From assembly GCA_050908895.1 (NCBI GenBank), contig CP171222.1, positions 1,550,001 to 1,614,000 of the forward strand: 64,000 nt of DNA, read 5' to 3'. The translations under genes and the position numbers were made by a program. Under the pieces are notes generated by a model. It was not told where the DNA came from. It did no database searches and worked only from the letters and a program-made list of their open reading frames with translations. This DNA is from S5-A14a sp050908895. Lineage in GTDB: Bacteria; Bacillota; Clostridia; Peptostreptococcales; Anaerovoracaceae. Below are positions 33,654 to 42,441 of this stretch, piece after piece (positions within the stretch are counted from its first letter, which is position 1; each line of letters begins with the position of its first letter).

Positions 33654-34472
33654 ATGCCTAAGGCAACATATATGTACTGGCAGAAAAGATTTGATAGAGA
33701 AAACCCTGACAAAGAAATCGAGGAGAAGATTCTTGAAATCAGAGTGACTCACAAGGATTATGGTTATCGTCGAATGGTTGGAGAATTAAGAAATCAAGGC
33801 TACAGTGTAAACAAAAAGAAAGTACAACGTATAATGCAGAAACTAGGTTTACAGGTTACATCATTCACTCGTAAAAATCGGAAATACAGCTCATACAAGG
33901 GAAAAGTCGGAACGGTTGCTCCTAATCGTATAAAGAGACGATTTAACACGCATATTCCTCATCAGAAGATTACTACGGATACTACAGAGTTTAAGTATTA
34001 TGAGATTGATATGAAAGGTCATATGACCATGCACAAGCTGTATCTAGATCCATTTATGGATATGTGTAATGGTGAAATTATAAGCTTTGGAATAGCGAGG
34101 CAACCATCAGCTAAAAATATTATGGATGCATTAGAACAGGCAATTGCAATAACCTCTGATTGTCCATATCGAAGAACATTCCACTCAGATCAAGGTTGGG
34201 CATATCAGATGAAGGCATACTCGCGTCGTCTTAATGAAGAAAGAATTTTCCAAAGTATGTCACGCAAAGGAAACTGCCATGACAACTCTGTTATGGAGAA
34301 CTTCTTTGGTCTGCTTAAACAGGAAATCTATCATGGTGTAGTTTACTATAGTTATGAAGAATTAAAGTCAGAAATTGAACGATACATTAAGTATTACAAC
34401 GAGCAAAGAATAAAAGAAAAACTAGGATGGATGAGTCCTGTGCAATACAGACTTAGTCTCTTAGCTGCATAA
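33654..34472 (+). CDS. IS150-group transposase OrfB (DDE integrase)
   Basis: A 272-residue rve-domain transposase: HTH_21 region (ILEIRVTHKDYGYRRMVGEL), catalytic Asp in ITTDTTEFKYYE, Asp in FHSDQGWAYQM, Glu in HDNSVMENFFGLLK, and the C-terminal YIKYYNEQRIKEKLGWMSPVQYR. The first ATG (33654) is internal to the conserved frame; the same frame is open upstream (VINSLRGEFKLKDLLSYAG), so the natural product is the OrfAB fusion. No stop or frameshift was seen; the element may be active. Confidence 0.87.
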   Translation: MPKATYMYWQKRFDRENPDKEIEEKILEIRVTHKDYGYRRMVGELRNQGYSVNKKKVQRIMQKLGLQVTSFTRKNRKYSSYKGKVGTVAPNRIKRRFNTHIPHQKITTDTTEFKYYEIDMKGHMTMHKLYLDPFMDMCNGEIISFGIARQPSAKNIMDALEQAIAITSDCPYRRTFHSDQGWAYQMKAYSRRLNEERIFQSMSRKGNCHDNSVMENFFGLLKQEIYHGVVYYSYEELKSEIERYIKYYNEQRIKEKLGWMSPVQYRLSLLAA

Positions 34473-34475
34473 AAA

Positions 34476-34507
34476 TTGCGTAACAGATTCTAATATCTGT
34501 TACGCAA
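34476..34507. terminator. Perfect 12-bp stem-loop after OrfB within the IS
   Basis: TTGCGTAACAGA (34476-34487) and TCTGTTACGCAA (34496-34507) form a perfect stem with an 8-base loop just after the orfB stop. There is no long T run, so it may end or stabilise the IS transcript. Confidence 0.5.
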
Positions 34508-34659
34508 TAAAAGTCTAACTTTTGGGGGTCACATCATAATTCGCCATTTTTTCATATCTATATAGGTTTGGTTTATATGCTTATACATGAGGCTTATAGG
34601 CCAAAACATATTGAGCTAATTCCATATACTCTCCATCTACTAAAATTAAAGAAACACAG

Positions 34660-34698
34660 AAAAACCTCTAACCACTTTACGTAGTTAAAGGTTTACTT
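34660..34698 (-). terminator. Terminator of the tRNA transcript
   Basis: Directly 3' of the initiator tRNA on the minus strand, AAACCTTTAAC pairs with GGTTAGAGGTTT (imperfect) and is followed by TTC/T residues. Positions are approximate by a base or two. Confidence 0.6.
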
Positions 34699-34699
34699 T

Positions 34700-34775
<76 letters not shown>

Positions 34776-34842
34776 TCATCACATGGAATTAAGAAGCGCA
34801 CCCAACATAGTTGCCTCAGTCCCAATTCACACCTACTGAAAT

Positions 34843-34931
34843 TGGTGCCGGAGACCGGGGTCGAACCGGTACGGTCAATAAAGACCACAGGATTTTAAGT
34901 CCTGGGCGTCTGCCAATTCCGCCACTCCGGC
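34843..34931 (-). tRNA. tRNA-Leu (TAA anticodon)
   Basis: An 89-base class II tRNA with a long variable arm (TGGTCTTTATTGACCG), acceptor GCCGGAG/CTCCGGC, anticodon loop CTTAAAA, and an encoded CCA. It reads UUA (and UUG) codons, important in an AT-rich genome. Confidence 0.93.
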
Positions 34932-34941
34932 TTCTAAAAAT

Positions 34942-35016
34942 TGGCTCCGAGGGTGGGGCTCGAACCCACAGCCTACCGGTTAACAGCCGGTTGCTCCACC
35001 ATTGAGCTACCTCGGA
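34942..35016 (-). tRNA. tRNA-Asn (GTT anticodon)
   Basis: A 75-base tRNA with acceptor TCCGAGG/CCTCGGA, discriminator G and encoded CCA; anticodon loop CTGTTAA gives GTT. It is the first of the three tRNAs on the minus strand, 11 bases upstream of tRNA-Leu. Confidence 0.93.
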
Positions 35017-35129
35017 ACACTGTCATCTCAACTGACGACAATAGAAATTATACAGGAAACAGCTATAATTGTCAATAACTTTTTTTACAAAACTTGCTTT
35101 TACTCAAATTTTATTCTATTTATGTTACT

Positions 35130-36245
35130 TCACCAATTATCTATAGCATCTATAAGATCTTCCACCTTAGAAAGGGTATTGATTTTCCTTCTAAACTCAT
35201 TACTACCAAAATGACCTTTTGTATACCATGCTAGATGTTTTTTCATTTCGTTCACGGCAACTATTTCACCTTTATAAGCAAGAAGTCCCTTAGTGTGTTC
35301 TTTCATCATTAATTTTATTTCATTTTTTGACGGTTTCAAATCATCCGGAGGTTCTCCATTCCACCAAGCGTTTAATTCACAAAAAATCCATGGATTACCC
35401 AAAGCTCCTCGACCTATCATAACCATATCTACATCTGTTTCTTTAAACATTTTTATACAGCTACGTAAATCAAAAATATCACCATTTCCTATCACCGGAA
35501 TTTGCACAGCATTTTTTACCCTTTTAATCCACGAATAATTAACCTTGCCCGAATAATAATCTGCACGAGTTCTACCATGAACGCAAACAGCTGATGCTCC
35601 ACCGGCTTCTACAGCTTTTGCAACCTCTACGCAGTTTATAGACTTATCATCAATTCCAAGTCTAATTTTAGCTGTTACAGGTTTAGATGTAGACTTAACC
35701 ATAGCTGCAATTATTTTTTCACAAAGCTTAGGATTCTTCATAAGTGCAGATCCATCGCCATTTTTATATATCTTAGGTACAGGACATCCCATATTAACAT
35801 CTACAACTACATTTTTTCGATCATTAAGTCGCTTTGCAGCCTCTGCCATTATTTCCGGATCACTACCAAAAATTTGAAATGCGACAGGACCTTCGTCAGG
35901 ATAAATATCTAAAAGTTGTTCCGAATGCTTGTCTCCATAGTGCATTCCCTTCGCAGATACCATCTCACTGTATACTAAAGCCGCACCCATTTGGCCATAT
36001 ATCAGCCTTGTAGGTGCGTCAGTTACTCCAGCCAGAGGAGCCATCAGGAAAGGTGTTTCCATGTGGAAATTTCCTATCTTAATTTGCCCATCCGCCTTTA
36101 TTTTAGATTTTATTTTTCTTACTGATTCGACAAAATATTCCCTATCATTGCCTTCAGAAGGTTCTCCGCGCTTCTCAAATCGCGATAAATTATTACCTAG
36201 TTTCGATACATTTTCTGTTCTTGTACTGATGCTTGTTTTTCTCAT
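35130..36245 (-). CDS. dusB: tRNA-dihydrouridine synthase (DusB type)
   Basis: A 371-residue frame. From about residue 55 it matches Dus: FMN-site MAPLAGVTDAPTR, the catalytic-cysteine segment VDVNMGCPVPKI, TAKIRLGIDD, VHGRTRADYYSG and IPVIGNGDI. It reduces uridines in the tRNA D-loop using NADPH and FMN. The first ~50 residues (Arg/Lys/Glu-rich, 53-base overlap with the coaX end) are not part of the Dus domain. I saw no in-frame ATG, GTG or TTG closer to the domain, so the upstream ATG at 36245 is kept with doubt. Following coaX in this way is typical for Clostridia. Confidence 0.88.
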   Translation of the reverse strand: MRKTSISTRTENVSKLGNNLSRFEKRGEPSEGNDREYFVESVRKIKSKIKADGQIKIGNFHMETPFLMAPLAGVTDAPTRLIYGQMGAALVYSEMVSAKGMHYGDKHSEQLLDIYPDEGPVAFQIFGSDPEIMAEAAKRLNDRKNVVVDVNMGCPVPKIYKNGDGSALMKNPKLCEKIIAAMVKSTSKPVTAKIRLGIDDKSINCVEVAKAVEAGGASAVCVHGRTRADYYSGKVNYSWIKRVKNAVQIPVIGNGDIFDLRSCIKMFKETDVDMVMIGRGALGNPWIFCELNAWWNGEPPDDLKPSKNEIKLMMKEHTKGLLAYKGEIVAVNEMKKHLAWYTKGHFGSNEFRRKINTLSKVEDLIDAIDNW

Positions 36246-37011
36246 AAATTAACCGTAAACCTTCTAGCGTTAACATTCTGTCAATAGAGTCAATACATGT
36301 AACCCCTGCTTCTATCATAGATGCTAATCCACCTGTAGCAATTACTTTAGCCTCCGGTGCATCTGCATCATACTCAGCTAGCTCCTTTTTCATCTTAGCG
36401 ACTACATACTCTACCATTCCCATATGGCTATACAAAAGACCCGCCTGCATGCTTTGTATTGTGTTTCTACATATTGCATGTTCCGGATTTTCTAACTCAA
36501 CTTTTGGAAGCTTAGATGTCTTTTCAAAAAGAGAATCAGCAGAAATTTTTACTCCCGGAGCAATAGTACCTCCTAAATATTCAGCTGTTCTTGATATTGC
36601 ACAGAAAGTTGTGGCAGTACCAAAATCAATTACGATGAGCGGCCCACCATATTTTTCATAGGCAGCAACCGCATTCACAATTCTGTCCGAACCAACTTGT
36701 TTGGGATTATCATATTTAATTTTAAGACCGGTCTTAACACCGGAAGCAACTACAATAGAATTAATTCCGAAATATTTTTGTGAGAGATGTTGAATTGTAA
36801 ATAAAACAGAAGGTACAACAGTAGAAATAATTATATCATCTATTTCATCCATACTAATGCCCTCATACTCAAAAAGTTGGCTAACTATCATACCATACTC
36901 ATCAGTGCTTTTTTGTGCATCAGTTTTAATTCTCCAGCTAGTTTTAAGTTCACCATTATTAAACACACCTAAAACTATATTTGTATTTCCTATGTCAAAT
37001 GCTAGTAACAT
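36193..37011 (-). CDS. coaX: Type III pantothenate kinase
   Basis: A 272-residue ASKHA-fold kinase with the N-terminal phosphate motif LLAFDIGNTNIVLGVF, PKQVGSDRIVNAVAA, IDFGTATTFCAI and the LGGTIAPGVKIS segment, all typical of CoaX. It phosphorylates pantothenate, the first step to coenzyme A, and needs a monovalent cation; it is not feedback-inhibited by CoA in studied cases. It overlaps the downstream dus frame and follows the PucR-type gene by 8 bases. Full length. Confidence 0.93.
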   Translation of the reverse strand: MLLAFDIGNTNIVLGVFNNGELKTSWRIKTDAQKSTDEYGMIVSQLFEYEGISMDEIDDIIISTVVPSVLFTIQHLSQKYFGINSIVVASGVKTGLKIKYDNPKQVGSDRIVNAVAAYEKYGGPLIVIDFGTATTFCAISRTAEYLGGTIAPGVKISADSLFEKTSKLPKVELENPEHAICRNTIQSMQAGLLYSHMGMVEYVVAKMKKELAEYDADAPEAKVIATGGLASMIEAGVTCIDSIDRMLTLEGLRLIYEKNKHQYKNRKCIETR

Positions 37012-37019
37012 GCGATATC

Positions 37020-38621
37020 TTATCCTTCCGCGTTTTCAAGTCTCTTTAAGGCAAGGGCGATGGTAAGTCCCGGTATAACTCTATTGCCTGTAATTTCTGC
37101 AGCTAATACTTCATTGATTCTTTTTAACCTATATTGAACTGTATTTGTGTGAATTCCCATAAAATTAGCTGTTTTGGAGCTATTAATGCCGGCATCTAAA
37201 ACGAAAGTTTCCAAAGTTTCTAGAAGTTGTTTTGCCTTATTATCCCCAAGTTCTTTCTTAAATGGTTCAAGTAAATCCATATAAGATTTCTTAAGAGCAC
37301 CATTTTGGGCACGAATATTAATGCAATTGCTAACTAGGGTCATATCATATTTTGTAAAGACTCTCTTATAAGGGAAAACATGCTCAACTGATGCCCAGTT
37401 TTCACCAATTAATCTAAATCCATCAACAGCTCCCTCCACTCCTTCAAATCCTGTGGAATGAAAAATTCTAACTGACTTAGACCCCTCTTTCATCTTCGAG
37501 AACAATTGGATACAGAGCATTTTATCAGATTCGCCTTCTTCATCCTCTATTATCTTAGCACTGTCACGTATTATAATTCCATATATTTCTCGTTCCGATG
37601 TAATCCTAAGAATTTCAAAAGAGTGTTTTGTTTCCATTTCATTAATAAGTCCATTTGCATGGACCGGATCAATATCTTTCACATGGAATACACTGATGAT
37701 GTTTTCATCCTTAATACCCAGCTCATTCCGCAAAGAAGCCGCAAGACTTAGATTGCCCCTATGCAAGGCTTTTATAATCTCTGCTTTCGCATCTCTTTCC
37801 GGTGTAAATTTCCACATTCCCATGGCAAGCTCTATTATTTCAGCTAATTTTGTAATTTCACCAGCGGAATAGCTATCATCGTTGTCCACAATAAAAATAA
37901 AATATTTCTGATTACTAATTGATATAGGTCCCCAGTATGTCAGAACGCCGTTGACATCTATAAAAGTATATATCCCGGATTTTTCGACATCTCTGTCTTT
38001 TCCTAATCTAATAGCGTCTTCTATCGTTGCCTGATGTCTAGTTTCTACTGTTAAAATTGGATTATAATCCTTGCTTAAAACGATTACTTGAAAATCATTG
38101 CTAATTGCAGCTTCTTTCAAGGCAGATTGGAAGTTAGAATATTTTTCAAAATTTAGCAAATGATAAATTGTCTTATTTATCAAATCATTCCTGAAGTTTT
38201 CGCCATACAAAAGTCTGTCCATTACGGATTCTATAACTTGGCTATATCTTACATCACAACCGTCTTCGTCCTTAATCACTATTAAAGGCAGCTCCATATT
38301 TTCAGCTACAGAAATCGCCCTCTCATTTAAGTTAAGTCCGCTCTTTCGCCAAAATACCACAAGCGCTGCTATTTTCGCTTCGGACAGTTTCTTTATGACC
38401 TGAATTTGAAACATCTCAGGTGCAGCTTTTCCGTCATTTCCAAAAAATGAGGTCAGAACAAGCTGTCCTGCTTGCCCATTTTCCTCACATACATTTGTAG
38501 ACGTTGCTCCATCCAGCACAGATACACTATTTACTATTTTCTGTAATTGATTTTTTCCGGCTAGAACACTAGCACCTTTAAATATTTCTAATTCTAGACA
38601 GTCAGCTACGGTTAATTTCAT
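37020..38621 (-). CDS. PucR family transcriptional regulator
   Basis: A 533-residue protein with an N-terminal PucR ligand domain (KLTVADCLELEIFKGASVLAG pattern), a central GGDEF-like/CdaR spacer, and a C-terminal HTH_30 (LLETLETFVLDAGINSSKT, MGIHTNTVQYRLKRINEVL). Such proteins activate purine, proline or carbohydrate-diacid genes in response to small ligands; the ligand here is unknown. It stands between ftsH (1-base gap) and coaX (8-base gap) in what is otherwise a housekeeping cluster, so it may be regulated with, or regulate, CoA or tRNA functions; that is speculation. Confidence 0.85.
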   Translation of the reverse strand: MKLTVADCLELEIFKGASVLAGKNQLQKIVNSVSVLDGATSTNVCEENGQAGQLVLTSFFGNDGKAAPEMFQIQVIKKLSEAKIAALVVFWRKSGLNLNERAISVAENMELPLIVIKDEDGCDVRYSQVIESVMDRLLYGENFRNDLINKTIYHLLNFEKYSNFQSALKEAAISNDFQVIVLSKDYNPILTVETRHQATIEDAIRLGKDRDVEKSGIYTFIDVNGVLTYWGPISISNQKYFIFIVDNDDSYSAGEITKLAEIIELAMGMWKFTPERDAKAEIIKALHRGNLSLAASLRNELGIKDENIISVFHVKDIDPVHANGLINEMETKHSFEILRITSEREIYGIIIRDSAKIIEDEEGESDKMLCIQLFSKMKEGSKSVRIFHSTGFEGVEGAVDGFRLIGENWASVEHVFPYKRVFTKYDMTLVSNCINIRAQNGALKKSYMDLLEPFKKELGDNKAKQLLETLETFVLDAGINSSKTANFMGIHTNTVQYRLKRINEVLAAEITGNRVIPGLTIALALKRLENAEG

Positions 38622-38622
38622 A

Positions 38623-40911
38623 TTAATCCTCCTTAGGGGTATCCTTCTCCTCTAAGTCTTTGCTATCTTTACCAACATTATCCTCTGAATCTTCTGTTTT
38701 TTTCTTCCGTGAAACTTCTTTAATCACAATTCTGCTCATTTTCCCTGAATTAATTGGCTGAATTGTAATAGTTCTACCCTTTTCTCCAGCAGCCTTTCTT
38801 CTAGCTTCTGCAATCATCTTATCTCTTTCAGCTGAGTCTTTGGCATTTTCTTCTGCAAGAATTTTTTCTTCTTCTTTAATCTGAACAGCCAAGGTTTCCG
38901 GATCCACTTCACCGTTATATAAGGCTTCAAATTGTTTACCATCGATGGTCTCTACAGATAGCAATGCCTGTGCAACCCTTTCCAGTTTGTCTATATTGTC
39001 TTCAAGAATTTTCTTCGTTTCATCGAAAGCTCTATCTATTAATTTCCTAACCTCTTCATCAATTTCAGCGGCAGTTCTTTCCGAATGGTTTTGCCTTGTT
39101 GATAAATCTTTACCTAAGAATACTTCATCGGCTCCACTATAGTTTACAGGACCCAGTTTTTCACTAAAACCGTATTTTGTTATCATATCTCTAGCAATAT
39201 CTGTAGCTCTCTGTATGTCATTCGAAGCACCTGTACTTATATCATCCAAAGTTAGATGTTCTGCAACACGTCCACCAAGAAGGTGAAGAATATCATTGAA
39301 CATGCCCTTCCTTGTTTTGAAAAATTTCTCATCTATCGGTAATGACATGGTAAATCCGCCAGTCATACCTCTTGGGATTATAGTAACCTGATGAACAGGA
39401 TCTGAATCAGGAATTGATCTCATTACGATTGCATGTCCTGCTTCATGATAAGCCGTAAGTTTTCTTTCTTCCTCAGAAATGACTCTACTCCTCTTAGCCG
39501 GGCCTGCAATCACCTTTGTTGTAGCTTCTTCTACATCATTCATTCTTATTCTGCTACCATTTCTTCTAGCTGCTAAAAGAGCCGCCTCATTAAGCATATT
39601 CTCTAGGTCAGCCGGCGTGAATCCAGGTGTTCTTCTAGCCAAAATACTTGGTGAAACTGCATCATCCATAGGCTTATTTTTTGAATGAACTTTGATTATT
39701 TCTTCTCTTCCCTTTACGTCAGGAATACCTATTACAATCTGTCTATCAAATCTACCGGGTCTCAAAATAGCCGGATCAAGAACATCAGGTCTATTAGTTG
39801 CAGCCATAATTATTACTCCGGAATTTTCTCCAAACCCATCCATTTCAACAAGCAACTGATTCAAAGTCTGTTCTCTCTCGTCGTTTCCGCCACCAAGACC
39901 AGCGCCTCTCTTTCTACCTACAGCATCAATTTCATCAATGAACACTATACAAGGTGCATTTTTCTTAGCCTGATCGAAAAGATCTCTTACTCTTGATGCT
40001 CCTACTCCTACAAACATCTCAACAAAATCCGAACCGCTTATTGTAAAGAAAGGCACCCCGGCTTCTCCGGCAGTAGCCTTGGAAACATACGTCTTACCGG
40101 TTCCCGGCGGACCTACAAGAAGAATTCCTTTTGGAATTCTAGCTCCGAGATACTGGTACTTCATAGGGTCTCTAAGGAAATCAACTATTTCAGTAAGTTC
40201 TTCTTTCTCCTCATGAAGTCCTGCAACATCATTAAATGTAATTTTTCTACCATCACCTTTATACAGCTTGGCTTTGCTCTTTCCAAAGCTAAATGCTTTT
40301 CCCTGACCACCACCTTTAGATATCATAATGAAGAAAAAAATCGCTATTCCTATCATGACCAAAGTTGGAAGAATATTCAAAATGCCATCCATCATTGAAG
40401 GTGGTTTGGTTGTCATATTCTTAATTTTACCATCTTTAAGTTGAGGAAATACATACGTCTCCTCTAGCCAAGAAATTTCCGTAAAATAAGGTGCATATGC
40501 TACTACAAACTTTTTTTCCGGTCTCTTTGAATCATCAATTCCAAGAAGTGCATTTAAAGAAGCTTCTAATCCTGCTCTTCTTTCTTTAGGGTCATCACTC
40601 TTACTAGCCTTATCAATTTTCTTTTCATTTTCTTTAGCTAGTTTCTCAGCCTTAGCTGCATCTTGTCTATCTTTATCAGTCATTATCTGAGCTCTGATTT
40701 TCCTCTCAGATATATCAATAGAATAAACCTGCCCTTTCTCAAGGTACTTAACCATCGTGGAGAAAGAAACCTGCTTCTCGGAAGCATTATCTCCCTTAAA
40801 GTATGATGCCATGCTTAAAATAATAGCAATTAGCACCATATATATTACTAAATTCTTGCTGAATTTTTTCAAATCAAATTCCTCCTTAAAAGTTCTGGCA
40901 AACAGCCTCAC
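38623..40911 (-). CDS. ftsH: ATP-dependent zinc metalloprotease FtsH
   Basis: A 762-residue membrane AAA+ protease. Two membrane segments (about 20-36 and 178-197) flank an extracytoplasmic domain; then Walker A GPPGTGKT (267-274), Walker B DEID (326-329), SRH region, and the zinc-site HEAGH (489-493). A long charged C-terminal tail (about residues 690-762, rich in Lys and Glu) exceeds that of many homologues. It degrades misfolded membrane and some cytosolic proteins. Position after tilS is classical; the usual hpt gene between them is absent. Confidence 0.95.
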   Translation of the reverse strand: MRLFARTFKEEFDLKKFSKNLVIYMVLIAIILSMASYFKGDNASEKQVSFSTMVKYLEKGQVYSIDISERKIRAQIMTDKDRQDAAKAEKLAKENEKKIDKASKSDDPKERRAGLEASLNALLGIDDSKRPEKKFVVAYAPYFTEISWLEETYVFPQLKDGKIKNMTTKPPSMMDGILNILPTLVMIGIAIFFFIMISKGGGQGKAFSFGKSKAKLYKGDGRKITFNDVAGLHEEKEELTEIVDFLRDPMKYQYLGARIPKGILLVGPPGTGKTYVSKATAGEAGVPFFTISGSDFVEMFVGVGASRVRDLFDQAKKNAPCIVFIDEIDAVGRKRGAGLGGGNDEREQTLNQLLVEMDGFGENSGVIIMAATNRPDVLDPAILRPGRFDRQIVIGIPDVKGREEIIKVHSKNKPMDDAVSPSILARRTPGFTPADLENMLNEAALLAARRNGSRIRMNDVEEATTKVIAGPAKRSRVISEEERKLTAYHEAGHAIVMRSIPDSDPVHQVTIIPRGMTGGFTMSLPIDEKFFKTRKGMFNDILHLLGGRVAEHLTLDDISTGASNDIQRATDIARDMITKYGFSEKLGPVNYSGADEVFLGKDLSTRQNHSERTAAEIDEEVRKLIDRAFDETKKILEDNIDKLERVAQALLSVETIDGKQFEALYNGEVDPETLAVQIKEEEKILAEENAKDSAERDKMIAEARRKAAGEKGRTITIQPINSGKMSRIVIKEVSRKKKTEDSEDNVGKDSKDLEEKDTPKED

Positions 40912-40924
40912 TATGATATCATAA

Positions 40925-42349
40925 TCACATTAAAATTTCAATACTTATCAAGTCTTTATCTGATTGAGTTTCATCCTCTTTGCCAATAAGATCTCCTTGA
41001 TTAAATCCATATGCCACTCGTCCATTTGTGCGTCCTGACACATCGCCGATCCACAAAATTTGAGATCCTATAGCAAGTACAGGTACATGATTGCGAAAAA
41101 TACGTGGTACCTTATCGTCCACAAAAATTTTTTTAATTTTCTTCCTGCTATCTTCGGAAATCATCATATAATCTCCCGGCAACCTTTGGCGCAAAATAGG
41201 TTTCATTCCGCTACCAAACCGTTCTTCAATCTTCTTTTTAGAAAATATTATCCTTATGAGCTTCCCCTCATCGGAAATAGACCAAGGCCTGTCCTTATTC
41301 TCCAGATACTTTGGAGAAAAAATAGCCACATTCTCATACATTCTGCAAGCCAAATATTCTTTCGGCAAATTCACCTCCGAGGACGGATCCTTTGTTGTCA
41401 ACAAATTTACCAGAGAATCAAAGTGACTATAAGATACATTTTCAACAAGACCAATCTCTTTTAAAGCAATTGAAAAAACTGCTTTTTGTATTACTTTATG
41501 CTTTTGGGCTAGGCAGGCTGAACTCAATATCATTTTATTTTGATTTTTATATATCAAAACATCCTCTAGTACGTTTCGTGCCTCACTTATTATAAAATCA
41601 TCCGTTTCTTTTGCTATTTCACCAGTTCTAACTAAGGCATTTTTCACTTCCGGATTAATTAATTCCATAAGAGGAATGAGCTCCAATCGAATTTTATTTC
41701 TAGTATACACCGGCTTAAGATTGGTTTTGTCGATACAATATTCTATTTTAGCAAAATTAAGTGAATCTAGAATATCTTGCTTTGAAAAACCCAAAAGAGG
41801 TCGTATAATCATATATGATTTACCATCAATTAAGATTTCTGATTTCTGACTCATGGATTTTATCCCGGAAATTCCGGTCCCTCTAATTAACCTAAATAAT
41901 ATGGTTTCAGCTTGATCATCTTTGTTTTGAGCTACAGCAATCTTTATATTGAGAGTCACAGTTTTACAATTTCCAGTTTTATATTCGCTATCAATTCTGT
42001 TAACCTCGTCTCTAAAAGCTTCGTAACGTACCTTCCTTCCTGCTTCCTCCGTAGTCATTTTCCAATCTTTTGCTAATTTGTTGCAATCGACCTTAATTAC
42101 TGTAAGTGGTATATCTTCCGTCTTGCACAAATTTATTACAAAGTTTTCATCATCGTTACTTTCACCGCCTCTTAATCCATGGTTTACATGAACACATGAG
42201 AAAGTCATATTGATGTATTTTTTAATTTCTGCCAAAACATGAAAAAGACACACAGAATCAGGACCTCCGGAAAGGCCTAGAACTATGTGATCAGCTTCAG
42301 TAATTATACCCCTATTAATTATTTGATTTAATAAATCTTTAATAACCAT
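40925..42349 (-). CDS. tilS: tRNA(Ile)-lysidine synthase
   Basis: A 474-residue N-type PP-loop protein. The pyrophosphatase motif SGGPDS lies at 27-32 of the chosen frame, followed by HVNHGLRG, RRVRYEAF-like KVRYEAFRD, AQNKDDQAETILFRLIRGTG, and a TilS C-terminal domain (ILRQRLPGDYM). It converts C34 of tRNA-Ile2 to lysidine, an essential change that lets it read AUA. The ATG at 42349 is preferred to an upstream TTG, but no ribosome-binding site precedes it and a TATAAT lies only 7 bases before it, so the message might be leaderless or co-transcribed from cbiO. Confidence 0.9.
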   Translation of the reverse strand: MVIKDLLNQIINRGIITEADHIVLGLSGGPDSVCLFHVLAEIKKYINMTFSCVHVNHGLRGGESNDDENFVINLCKTEDIPLTVIKVDCNKLAKDWKMTTEEAGRKVRYEAFRDEVNRIDSEYKTGNCKTVTLNIKIAVAQNKDDQAETILFRLIRGTGISGIKSMSQKSEILIDGKSYMIIRPLLGFSKQDILDSLNFAKIEYCIDKTNLKPVYTRNKIRLELIPLMELINPEVKNALVRTGEIAKETDDFIISEARNVLEDVLIYKNQNKMILSSACLAQKHKVIQKAVFSIALKEIGLVENVSYSHFDSLVNLLTTKDPSSEVNLPKEYLACRMYENVAIFSPKYLENKDRPWSISDEGKLIRIIFSKKKIEERFGSGMKPILRQRLPGDYMMISEDSRKKIKKIFVDDKVPRIFRNHVPVLAIGSQILWIGDVSGRTNGRVAYGFNQGDLIGKEDETQSDKDLISIEILM

Positions 42350-42379
42350 ACTGTGATTATACCACAAAAATTAAAAATT

Positions 42380-42403
42380 ACCCACAGCTGTTATGCCATA
42401 GGT
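42380..42403 (-). terminator. Weak candidate terminator between cbiO and tilS
   Basis: On the minus strand ACCTATGG pairs with CTGTGGGT (three G-T pairs), followed by AATTTTTAATTTTTG. It could partly separate the cobalt-transport operon from tilS. Weak stem. Confidence 0.3.
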
Positions 42404-42441
42404 ATAGCCTTATTTATATATTCTTTAATAATCAAAATTAT

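Larger units (their letters stand above)
32978..34554 (+). mobile_element. IS3-family (IS150-group-like) insertion sequence
   Basis: About 1577 bp bounded by long inverted repeats: the left end TGAAAAAATGGCGAATAATG and the reverse complement of the right end TGAAAAAATGGCGAATTATG, followed in both by a few variable bases and then GACCCCCAAAAGTTAGAC, about 45 bases in all. Ends are TG...CA. It encodes OrfA and OrfB overlapping by a -1 frame arrangement. ATAT flanks occur at both ends but no clear target duplication. It is unrelated at sequence level to the IS3 copies at 17 and 28 kb. Confidence 0.85.

Noticed and set aside
41060..41464. A 134-codon plus-strand frame inside tilS.
   Set aside because: Antisense to conserved TilS sequence, no start signal.
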